Below are positions 6,179 to 12,180 of a DNA stretch of 12,180 nucleotides, one piece after another. The notes under the pieces are model-generated. The model was not told the DNA's origin. It was given only the letters and a program-made list of their open reading frames with translations, and ran no database searches. The stretch is taken from contig JAENXB010000069.1 in NCBI GenBank assembly GCA_016649785.1, positions 1-12,180 of the forward strand. Direction: 5' to 3'. The translations under genes were made by a program, and so were the position numbers. This DNA comes from Flavobacteriaceae bacterium. GTDB lineage: Bacteria; Bacteroidota; Bacteroidia; Flavobacteriales; Flavobacteriaceae. Position 1 is the stretch's first letter. Each line of letters begins with the position of its first letter.

Positions 6179-7528
6179 TTATTTTTTATTCCTTTTGTTG
6201 TAATTTTTGTCGCCCCTGGTTTTAGGCTTCTTGTATTTTTTTGCAATTTCCCTGCGGTAAGAGCCGCCGAGGTTAACTTTTTGGTTTAATTCTGATTTTT
6301 CGTGAAAAGCAGGACCCGGAGCATCCATATCACCTTTTTTTCCCGGATTGTTTCCTTCAAAGATCTTTGGTTGTTCTTCCGGAATTAATACGGTTGAAAT
6401 TTCCACTTCCTCCGGCAATTCAAATTGAGGAACCCTCATCTCCATCAAATGCTCGATCTTCTCAAGGTTTTCTGTTTCTTTTTCGGTGGTCAACAGAATT
6501 GAGATTCCCGGTTTTTCGGCACGTCCGGTTCTCCCGATACGGTGCATATAGTTTTCGGGATATTCCGGGGTGTCAAAATTTATAACGTGCGACACATTTT
6601 CTATATCCAGTCCGCGGGCCATAACATCCGTAGCTACTAAAATACGGTTAAATCCATCACCAAATTGTCGAATGCTTCGCAAGCGGTAATTCTGACTTTT
6701 ATTGGAATGGATTACGGCACAGTCTTCGGGAAAATTTTCAGCTAAAAGTTCAAAAAGACGATCGGCCATGCGTTTGTAGGCAACGAAAATAAGCACTTTC
6801 GTATAAGTTTCCTTATCGGAAAGCAGGTGTTTCAAAAAGTTTGCCTTAGTGTTGAAATTTGGGATCTTAAATCCCCGTTGTTCAATGTTTTCCAAAGGAG
6901 TTCCGCTGATGGCAACTGAAATTTTCTCGGGAGTTTTGAAGTTCACATCTATCAATTCCTCCACAGCTTCTGTCATAGTCGCCGAAAACATGATGTTTTG
7001 CCGATTTAGGGGCAATAACTCCAGAATATTGATAATCTGGAATCTGAAACCCAAATCCAGCATTACATCAACTTCATCAATAACCAATTTTTGAATGGAC
7101 TTCATCTGAATTGCCCGTCTTAAAATAAGATCGTACAATCTGCCCGGAGTGGCCACCACAACATCCTGGCCCTGCAACATATCCTGGTGATGGGTATTGA
7201 TATTGGTTCCTCCATAAACCGCGGCAACCCGCGTATTCATATAAGCTGTCAGCTTTCCAATTTCTTCGGCAACCTGAACCGCAAGTTCCCGCGTTGGCAC
7301 CAAAACCAGTACACGCGGATTTTTTTGTTCTGAATATTTAAGCATCCGCAAAATAGGAAGCATATAGGCAAAAGTTTTACCTGTACCTGTTTGTGCGATC
7401 CCCACAACATCTTTCCCGGACATTATAGAAGAAAAGGCCTGTTCCTGAATGGGAGTTGGCGTGTCAAACTTCAGATCTTCTAAAGCGTTTAAAAGGGGCG
7501 TATTTAAATTTAAATCGTGAAAAGTCAA
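6179..7528 (-). CDS. DEAD-box ATP-dependent RNA helicase (RhlE-like), non-ATG start
   Basis: A cytoplasmic ATP-dependent RNA helicase, likely in ribosome assembly or RNA turnover. From the chosen TTG at 7528 it has 449 residues and begins MTFHDLNLN. The motifs are the Q motif (TPTPIQ), AQTGTGKT (45-52), PTREL, TPGR, DEVD (151-154, valine in place of alanine), SAT (182-184), ATDVMARGLDI and HRIGRTGR (329-336). A lysine- and arginine-rich tail of about 30 residues follows. The frame extends to another TTG at 7555, but that codon lies inside the -7 promoter box, so 7528 is preferred. It also places the Q-motif phenylalanine right after the start, as in relatives. There is no ATG until within the ATPase domain. 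The epimerase gene follows directly. Confidence 0.93.
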   Translation of the reverse strand: MTFHDLNLNTPLLNALEDLKFDTPTPIQEQAFSSIMSGKDVVGIAQTGTGKTFAYMLPILRMLKYSEQKNPRVLVLVPTRELAVQVAEEIGKLTAYMNTRVAAVYGGTNINTHHQDMLQGQDVVVATPGRLYDLILRRAIQMKSIQKLVIDEVDVMLDLGFRFQIINILELLPLNRQNIMFSATMTEAVEELIDVNFKTPEKISVAISGTPLENIEQRGFKIPNFNTKANFLKHLLSDKETYTKVLIFVAYKRMADRLFELLAENFPEDCAVIHSNKSQNYRLRSIRQFGDGFNRILVATDVMARGLDIENVSHVINFDTPEYPENYMHRIGRTGRAEKPGISILLTTEKETENLEKIEHLMEMRVPQFELPEEVEISTVLIPEEQPKIFEGNNPGKKGDMDAPGPAFHEKSELNQKVNLGGSYRREIAKKYKKPKTRGDKNYNKRNKK

Positions 7529-7552
7529 AGGAATTGTATTTTTTATTAACCG

Positions 7553-7560
7553 CAAAGATA
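7553..7560 (-). promoter_or_regulatory. -7 promoter box of the helicase gene
   Basis: TATCTTTG read on the minus strand is an exact TAnnTTTG box. A TTG lies about 23 bases upstream (TTTTGC near 7584), slightly further than usual. The predicted transcription start near 7547 leaves about 19 bases before the TTG at 7528 and excludes the longer frame beginning at 7555. Confidence 0.6.
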
Positions 7561-7693
7561 AGTCTTGATTTTAAAGAATGAAGCAAAATAAAGGCAGAAA
7601 TAATTAAAAGTGTCTTAAAATCAACAATTTCGAATTTTTTTTGGTTGGAATCAATTGTTCTGTTTTATAAAAATATTCAAAAATCCAATTATT

Positions 7694-7822
7694 AACCGCT
7701 AAGGCCGCAAAGATTTACGCAAAGGTCGCAAAGCCGAACAATCTTATGCTGCTTTATCACAGGTTGTAATTTCTATTTATATTTTCATTGATTGTTTTTT
7801 TCGCTTGGCGTTCTTTGCGGTA
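7694..7822. repeat. Intergenic element with imperfect inverted ends
   Basis: The left end ACCGCTAAGGCCGCAAAG (7695-7712) is matched by ACCGCAAAGAACGCCAAG when the right end (7804-7821) is read in reverse complement, with four differences in 18. The left side also carries further CGCAAAG units (7719-7733). GCAAAG-rich intergenic repeats like this are frequent in flavobacteria. No gene is visible inside. Confidence 0.5.
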
Positions 7823-7997
7823 AAAAAACAAAACTTGAAGTGACCTGTATGAGAAGGCTTTGGAATTCCTGTTCTCCTTAAAAACGATTTAATCAGATAA
7901 AATTGAATTTTCATCAATTGTAATTCAGGATTAAAATATCGGCATAAAAAAATCTTAAATCAACAGATAGTTCCTTCAACTCTAATAAAATTTTAGG

Positions 7998-8005
7998 TAA
8001 TTTTG
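7998..8005 (+). promoter_or_regulatory. -7 promoter box before the FMN reductase-pabB operon
   Basis: TAATTTTG is an exact TAnnTTTG box. At the expected distance upstream (20 bases) the sequence is TTC rather than TTG. Transcription near 8012 would give a leader of about 103 bases containing all of leader copy B, the same geometry as copy A. Confidence 0.6.
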
Positions 8006-8026
8006 ACGACTTTCAAATAAATTATA

Positions 8027-8117
8027 TGAAATGAGCATAACGGAAACACGATACAAACACCGATGAAGATATGCGAATTACATATGACCAATGAAAAACA
8101 ATAAGGATCTACATATG
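8027..8117 (+). promoter_or_regulatory. Conserved 91-base leader element, copy B
   Basis: This stretch matches the leader of the methionine gamma-lyase-like gene (2250-2340, minus) at 77 of 91 positions without gaps and ends at the start codon. Candidate pairings are GCATA (8035-8039) with TATGC (8070-8074), enclosing CGG (8041-8043) with CCG (8060-8062), and CATATG (8081-8086) with CATATG (8112-8117), which covers the ATG. Conservation ends at the ATG and so also fixes the gene start at 8115. Confidence 0.7.
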
Positions 8118-8651
8118 AAAAAAATTCTAGCTTTTGCCGGTTCAAACAGCAGTACTTCCATCAACCATCAATTTTTAACACACATTGCAAACAGGATCCA
8201 GGGTCATGAGATGAAGATCATCCGTCTTACCGATTTTGAAATTCCAATGTTTAGCGTAGATATCCAAAAGGAGAGAGGGTTTCCGGTAGATGTGCAGGTA
8301 ATAAAAAATTTAATAGCTGAACATGATGCTTTAATTATTTCTGTAAATGAACACAATAGTAATGTTTCGGCATTTTTCAAGAATTTGATCGATTGGCTTT
8401 CGAGAATAGACAGGAATTTTCTGGCCGGTAAGAAAATTTTGCTCATTAGTACCTCAAATGGTGCCCGGGGTGCTGCTGCAGCTTTGGATTATACCAAAGA
8501 AATCTTACCGAGATTTGGAGGTCAGGTGATAGAAAGTTTTAGTTTCCCTTCGTTTAAAGATAATTTTGAAGATGATAAAGTGCTAAATGAGGTCCTGGAT
8601 TTGGGGATAGAAGATGTCCTGACTACCTTTGCACACGAAATTGAAAGTTAA
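8115..8651 (+). CDS. NADPH-dependent FMN reductase family flavoprotein
   Basis: A 178-residue cytoplasmic flavodoxin-like reductase that would use NAD(P)H to reduce FMN, a quinone or a similar acceptor. The N-terminal strand MKKILAFAGS leads into the FMN-phosphate loop GSNSSTSIN (9-17). The segment SVNEHNSNVSAFFKNLIDWLSR (76-97) matches the PEYN...LKNAIDWLSR signature, with NEHN replacing PEYN near the isoalloxazine ring. STSNGARGA (112-120) follows. The frame is open from an ATG at 8091, but the start at 8115 is chosen because the conserved leader ends exactly there and the strand begins at that methionine. The next gene, pabB, starts right after the TAA, so the two are co-transcribed. The physiological acceptor is not evident. 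Confidence 0.88.
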   Translation: MKKILAFAGSNSSTSINHQFLTHIANRIQGHEMKIIRLTDFEIPMFSVDIQKERGFPVDVQVIKNLIAEHDALIISVNEHNSNVSAFFKNLIDWLSRIDRNFLAGKKILLISTSNGARGAAAALDYTKEILPRFGGQVIESFSFPSFKDNFEDDKVLNEVLDLGIEDVLTTFAHEIES

Positions 8652-10010
8652 GTGCGTACTATAAAAGAATATCATTTAAGTAATCCCACAGAATTTAAAG
8701 AAAAACTGCTTTTTTGGAGCGATCAATTTGATGAGGTTGTTTGGATGGACAGCAATAATTATCCCCAAAAAACTTCAAATTTTGATCAAATTTTGGCTGT
8801 TCAGGCTTTTACTGCAATAAAAACCGATGCTCACGGCGCTTTTGATCGACTTCGGGAATATCAGGAAACCACCAGGGATTATATCTTTGGTTATCTTTCC
8901 TATGATCTCAAAAATGACATTGAAAATTTAACTTCCAATAATTTTGACGGACTCCAGTTTCCCGATCTTTATTTTTTTCAGCCAGCAAAAATATTCCTGA
9001 TAAAGGGCGACAAATTAGAGCTTCACTATTTAAAAATGGTGGATGACGAAATGGATGATGATTTTGAGGAAATTCATAGATATGAGATTGGAGATGTTAG
9101 TTGTGAGAGAAGAGAGGAAAGAGGAGAGAGGAAAGAGGAAAGAGATAATAGAGAAGAGAAAATAGAAAAGAGACCAAAAGAAGGAGCGATCAATGCCCGG
9201 ATTTCACGGGAGTCTTATCTTCAGAAAGTAAATAAATTACTGGGTTATATTCATCGCGGGGATATTTACGAAGCCAATTTTTGTCAGGAGTTTTATGCTG
9301 AAAACCTGGAAATTGATCCTATAGGGGTTTTTGAAAAATTGAATGAAATTTCTTCCTCTCCTTTTGCAGCTTTTTTGAAATTGGAGAATAATTACCTGCT
9401 TTCGGCATCGCCGGAACGTTATTTGAAAAAAGAGGGATTAAAAACAATTTCACAACCTATAAAAGGAACGGCCAGGCGGGAAATTGATAAAGTGGAGGAC
9501 GCTAAAATTGCGGAAGCATTGTCAAAAGATTCAAAAGAAGTATCGGAAAATGTGATGATCGTGGATCTTGTGCGCAATGATCTTTCGAAGATAGCAAAGA
9601 GGGGAAGCGTAAAAGTAGAAGAACTCTGTAAGGTATATTCCTTTAAACAGGTACATCAGATGATTTCCACCATTTCTGCAGAACTTGACCCCCAAATTTC
9701 ACCGGTTGAGGTTTTACGGGCCACTTTCCCAATGGGAAGTATGACCGGAGCACCAAAAATATCAGCGATGAAGATCATTGAAGAACTTGAAGAAACAAAA
9801 CGCGGATTATACAGCGGAGCAGTTGGGTATTTTACTCCTGATGGCGATTTTGATTTCAATGTGGTGATCCGCAGCATCCTGTATAGTTCAAAAAATAAAT
9901 ATGTTTCTTTTTCGGTAGGTGGGGCAATCACATCCAAATCTATTCCCGAATTGGAATATGAGGAATGTTTGCTCAAGGCCAAAGCAATGATGGATTCGTT
10001 GAATCGTTAA
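8652..10010 (+). CDS. pabB: Aminodeoxychorismate synthase component I (PabB), GTG start
   Basis: This cytoplasmic enzyme converts chorismate plus ammonia to 4-amino-4-deoxychorismate, the precursor of p-aminobenzoate and folate; PabA-type glutaminase would supply the ammonia. In its 452 residues the chorismate-binding domain (about 185-450) shows SPER (253-256), PIKGTARR with K271, VMIVDLVRND (301-310) and GSMTGAPK (362-369). PIKGT, with the nucleophilic lysine, marks PabB; anthranilate synthase TrpE has PIAGT. The GTG start directly follows the TAA of the flavoprotein gene. Residues 152-176 are an Arg/Glu/Lys-rich linker encoded by a purine tract (9104-9172) between the N-terminal domain and the catalytic domain, apparently an in-frame repeat insertion. 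No pabA is in the window. Confidence 0.94.
   Translation: MRTIKEYHLSNPTEFKEKLLFWSDQFDEVVWMDSNNYPQKTSNFDQILAVQAFTAIKTDAHGAFDRLREYQETTRDYIFGYLSYDLKNDIENLTSNNFDGLQFPDLYFFQPAKIFLIKGDKLELHYLKMVDDEMDDDFEEIHRYEIGDVSCERREERGERKEERDNREEKIEKRPKEGAINARISRESYLQKVNKLLGYIHRGDIYEANFCQEFYAENLEIDPIGVFEKLNEISSSPFAAFLKLENNYLLSASPERYLKKEGLKTISQPIKGTARREIDKVEDAKIAEALSKDSKEVSENVMIVDLVRNDLSKIAKRGSVKVEELCKVYSFKQVHQMISTISAELDPQISPVEVLRATFPMGSMTGAPKISAMKIIEELEETKRGLYSGAVGYFTPDGDFDFNVVIRSILYSSKNKYVSFSVGGAITSKSIPELEYEECLLKAKAMMDSLNR
9104..9172 (+). repeat. Purine-rich GAGAGAAGAG-type tract inside pabB
   Basis: Apart from a few bases the top strand is all A and G, with repeated AGAGGAAAGAGG-like units. It encodes RREERGERKEER-type residues at the domain boundary of PabB. 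The composition differs sharply from the flanking coding sequence. Confidence 0.75.
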
Positions 10011-10064
10011 TTCAAAATTCAAAATTCTGAAATTTGAAATTTGGAATTTGGAATTTGAAATTGG
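10011..10064. repeat. Degenerate TTCAAAATT / GGAATTTG tandem repeats
   Basis: Between pabB and tilS lie repeated TTCAAAATTC and AATTTGGAATTTGG units. They resemble the run after lpdA (4832-4867) and supply the TTTG that acts as the tilS -33 box. Confidence 0.55.
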
Positions 10065-10072
10065 TATCTTTG
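10040..10072 (+). promoter_or_regulatory. tilS: tilS promoter, predicting a very short leader
   Basis: TTTG (10040-10043) is followed after 21 bases by TATCTTTG (10065-10072), an exact Bacteroidetes promoter. The ATG at 10079 is only six bases past the box, so the mRNA would be leaderless or nearly so. Confidence 0.55.
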
Positions 10073-10078
10073 AATTAT

Positions 10079-11392
10079 ATGGAAAAAGCCTTTAAAAACC
10101 TCATAAAATCAGAATTTCCTTATTTGTGCAACGCTAAATTGTTGCTCGCCATAAGTGGCGGAATAGACAGCGTTGTGCTGGCACATCTTTGCAAAAAGGC
10201 CAAATTGGAGTTTTCCATGGCTCATTGTAATTTTAATCTGCGCGGGGACGAAAGCGATGCCGATGAAAATTTTGTGGTCGATCTGGCCGATGCTTTGGAC
10301 GTGGAGGTTTTTACCGAAAGTTTTGATACCAAATCCTATGCGGCTGATGCCGGAATTTCCATTCAAATGGCCGCGAGGGAGTTGCGATACAATTGGTTTG
10401 ATGATTTGAGTTCTGCTTTAAGTTATGATTATATTTTGACCGCACATCATGCCAATGACGATTTGGAAACTTTCCTGATCAATTTGATCCGCGGCACAGG
10501 TCTGGAAGGTTTAACCGGGATAAAACCTGAAAACAATAAAATTATCCGGCCGCTATTAAAGTTTTCAAGAAAAGAAATTGGGGCTTATGCCTTGCAGAAT
10601 AGCATCAAATGGAGGGAAGACAGCAGCAACATATCTTCAAAATATCTCAGGAACAAGATCAGGCATCAAATTATTCCGGTAATGGAGGAGATAAATCCGC
10701 AGTTCCTGGAAGGTTTTTCTAAAACCCAGCTTCATCTGAATGAGAGTTTTGATTTAGTTGAAGATTATATAGGATTGCTATATCCCGAAATTGTTTCAAA
10801 AACAAATTATGGCTACCAGTTTAAAATTGAAGTTTTAAAAAAAATACCCAATCCCAAAGCCGTATTATATCAATTATTGAAATCCTTCGGATTTACGGAA
10901 TGGGATGATGTGAATCATCTTTTGGAAGCACAACCGGGAAAAATGGTTTTTTCTGAAACCCACAGATTGATTAAAGATCGGGAATTTCTAATTCTTACGG
11001 AGAAACCAGCAAATACGGAAAATGAAGTTTACAGCATTTTTGAAGGAGAAGAAATTGAAATGCTGCCAATGGGGACTTTTAGCTTTAACGAAGTCGAAAA
11101 AATCACTGATACTCCACTCAACTGTATTTATGTGGCCAGGGAAAGTTTAAAATATCCTTTAACCTTGAGAAAATGGAAGGAAGGCGATGTTTTTTATCCC
11201 TTTGGAATGAAAGGAAAGAAAAAGTTAAGCGACTTCTTCATGGATAAAAAATTATCTTTGCCGGAGAAAGAAAACACTTGGTTGCTTTGTTCTGAAGATA
11301 AGATTGTTTGGGTAGTAAACCATCGGGCAGATGCCCGTTTTGCAATTACAGATCCTTCACAAAAAATTATAAAAATCACCTATTCCCTATGA
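10079..11392 (+). CDS. tilS: tRNA(Ile)-lysidine synthase
   Basis: This cytoplasmic enzyme uses ATP and lysine to convert cytidine 34 of the CAU-anticodon tRNA-Ile to lysidine, switching it to AUA decoding; it is essential in most bacteria. The 437 residues include the PP-loop SGGIDS (26-31), the NFNLRGDESDADE segment (51-63), HHANDDLETFLINLIRGTG (123-141) with GLEGLTGI, a central RNLRHQ-like RNKIRHQIIP (191-200), and a C-terminal TilS domain with RKWKEGDVFYPFGMKGKKK (364-382). The frame could open at 10034, but the upstream codons are intergenic repeat and the promoter box lies within them, so MEKAFKNLI at 10079 is the start. Its stop overlaps the next start as ATGA, so translation with dsbD is coupled. 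Confidence 0.95.
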   Translation: MEKAFKNLIKSEFPYLCNAKLLLAISGGIDSVVLAHLCKKAKLEFSMAHCNFNLRGDESDADENFVVDLADALDVEVFTESFDTKSYAADAGISIQMAARELRYNWFDDLSSALSYDYILTAHHANDDLETFLINLIRGTGLEGLTGIKPENNKIIRPLLKFSRKEIGAYALQNSIKWREDSSNISSKYLRNKIRHQIIPVMEEINPQFLEGFSKTQLHLNESFDLVEDYIGLLYPEIVSKTNYGYQFKIEVLKKIPNPKAVLYQLLKSFGFTEWDDVNHLLEAQPGKMVFSETHRLIKDREFLILTEKPANTENEVYSIFEGEEIEMLPMGTFSFNEVEKITDTPLNCIYVARESLKYPLTLRKWKEGDVFYPFGMKGKKKLSDFFMDKKLSLPEKENTWLLCSEDKIVWVVNHRADARFAITDPSQKIIKITYSL

Positions 11393-12180
11393 AATATTTA
11401 TTGACCCCGGTCTTTTTTTTATTTGCATTTTTCACCACTCAGGCCCAGGTATTCAACTCCGCAGAAAAACAAGATCAGATCGCAGATCCAATTACCTGGG
11501 ATGCGCGTTTGGATAAGCAAAACGACAGTATTTATAATCTTGTTTTTACCGCAAAACTTGAAAAAGGCTGGCATCTCTATTCCCAGGAAGTAGGCGAGGA
11601 TGGTCCTATCCCCACCACTTTTAATTTTGGTTCTTCCCAGGAAAATTATGAGTTAATAGGTAAAACTTCAGAACCTGAAATCCCCGCGGTTTATGATGAT
11701 GTTTTTGGGATGGATATCAAATACTTTAAAAATGAAGTTGTTTTTGTCCAATCCCTGAAAATTTTGGACCTGGATGCCATAATTGAAGTTGAGGTGGAAT
11801 TTATGGTATGTAATGATGAGCAATGTTTGCCTCCCGATATCGTTCCATTTCAGATTTCCGCAAATAGCAACAAAGTCACAAAAGCTTATGCAAATGCGGA
11901 TGTAACCCCGCTTGATATTGAAAAAACTGAAGCTTTGAATATTTCTATTCAGGGTTGGGAAAAATATCAGCCGGTCGAGGAGGAAGGAAACAATTTTTTG
12001 ACTATTTTCCTCCTAGGTTTTGTTGGAGGGTTGATCGCTTTGCTAACTCCCTGCGTTTTTCCTATGATCCCACTTACAGTTTCCTTTTTTACCAAAGGGG
12101 CAAAAACCCATAAAAAAGGTCTTGTCAATGCTGTTTTATATGGAGTGTTTATATTTTTAATTTATTTGTTGCTCAGTTTG
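11389..12180 (+). CDS. dsbD: Thiol:disulfide interchange protein DsbD (N-terminal part, runs off right edge)
   Basis: An inner-membrane reductase that carries electrons from cytoplasmic thioredoxin to the periplasm for protein disulfide isomerisation and cytochrome c maturation. The first 264 residues are present. The signal peptide is about 1-20 (MKYLLTPVFFLFAFFTTQAQ). A periplasmic immunoglobulin-like alpha domain follows (about 30-165), with VCNDEQCLPPD carrying C141 and C146, the redox pair. The first transmembrane segment (about 204-233) has LLTPCVFPMIPL with C222, the conserved membrane cysteine. C141 and C146 are five residues apart, one fewer than in E. coli DsbD. The start overlaps the tilS stop by four bases. 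The second membrane cysteine and the C-terminal thioredoxin domain would lie beyond the edge. Confidence 0.93.
   Translation, partial: MKYLLTPVFFLFAFFTTQAQVFNSAEKQDQIADPITWDARLDKQNDSIYNLVFTAKLEKGWHLYSQEVGEDGPIPTTFNFGSSQENYELIGKTSEPEIPAVYDDVFGMDIKYFKNEVVFVQSLKILDLDAIIEVEVEFMVCNDEQCLPPDIVPFQISANSNKVTKAYANADVTPLDIEKTEALNISIQGWEKYQPVEEEGNNFLTIFLLGFVGGLIALLTPCVFPMIPLTVSFFTKGAKTHKKGLVNAVLYGVFIFLIYLLLSL

Noticed and set aside
8091..8114. Longer N-terminus for the FMN reductase protein starting at the ATG at 8091
   Set aside because: These eight codons lie within the conserved leader, which aligns without gaps to the untranslated leader of another gene. The flavoprotein fold begins at the ATG at 8115.
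9104..9172. Frameshift or assembly error in pabB at the purine tract
   Set aside because: The frame is open through the tract and recognisable PabB sequence continues on both sides in the same frame, so the gene appears intact.
10034..10078. Longer tilS starting at 10034
   Set aside because: The extra 15 codons are translated intergenic repeat and promoter box, and TilS homology begins with MEKAFKNLI at 10079.

Overview
The window looks like chromosomal DNA from a marine-type member of the Bacteroidetes, most likely Flavobacteriaceae. The DNA is AT-rich. Several genes are preceded by the promoter type of this phylum (TTG about 20 bases before TAnnTTTG), and there is little sign of Shine-Dalgarno starts. 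The gene families also fit: NhaC antiporter, methionine gamma-lyase-like enzyme beside an Lrp/AsnC regulator, LacX-type mutarotase, RhlE-like helicase and PabB-TilS-DsbD. No species can be named from the sequence alone.

Layout. Positions 1-674 (-) hold the N-terminal half of an NhaC-family Na+/H+ antiporter that runs off the left edge. A gene-free stretch with a strong hairpin terminator follows. Positions 1038-2252 (-) encode a PLP-dependent methionine gamma-lyase-like enzyme, divergent from an Lrp/AsnC regulator at 2860-3318 (+). Their 607-base divergent region is dense: a promoter flanked by an inverted repeat, a 156-base element with inverted ends, and leader-type repeats. Positions 3422-4828 (+) encode dihydrolipoyl dehydrogenase, closed by a good terminator. 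A 35-residue lysine-rich protein (5133-5240, +) converges on a two-gene minus-strand unit: a DEAD-box helicase (start probably 7528) followed by an aldose 1-epimerase-like protein. From about 8000 to the right edge lies a compact plus-strand run: NADPH-dependent FMN reductase family protein, PabB, TilS and the start of DsbD. Their junctions are abutting or overlapping, except that tilS has its own promoter.

Most notable is a family of leader elements of about 90 bases that end exactly at start codons. The copies before the methionine gamma-lyase-like gene (2250-2340, -) and the FMN reductase gene (8027-8117, +) match at 77 of 91 positions without gaps, and each lies just downstream of its own promoter. 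A more diverged copy, tandemly duplicated, precedes the lrp-like gene. Two short pairings within the element, one including the start codon, show compensatory changes between copies. This suggests a structured 5' UTR controlling three genes, one of them a regulator. Ligand and function are unknown. I do not recognise it as a described riboswitch class, but I could not search for it.

The remaining genes are housekeeping: folate precursor synthesis (PabB), tRNA-Ile lysidine synthesis (TilS), periplasmic thiol reduction (DsbD) and 2-oxoacid dehydrogenase E3 (Lpd). Two intergenic elements with inverted ends, short TTCAAA-type repeats and a purine-rich tract inside pabB show that small repeats have been inserting in this region.
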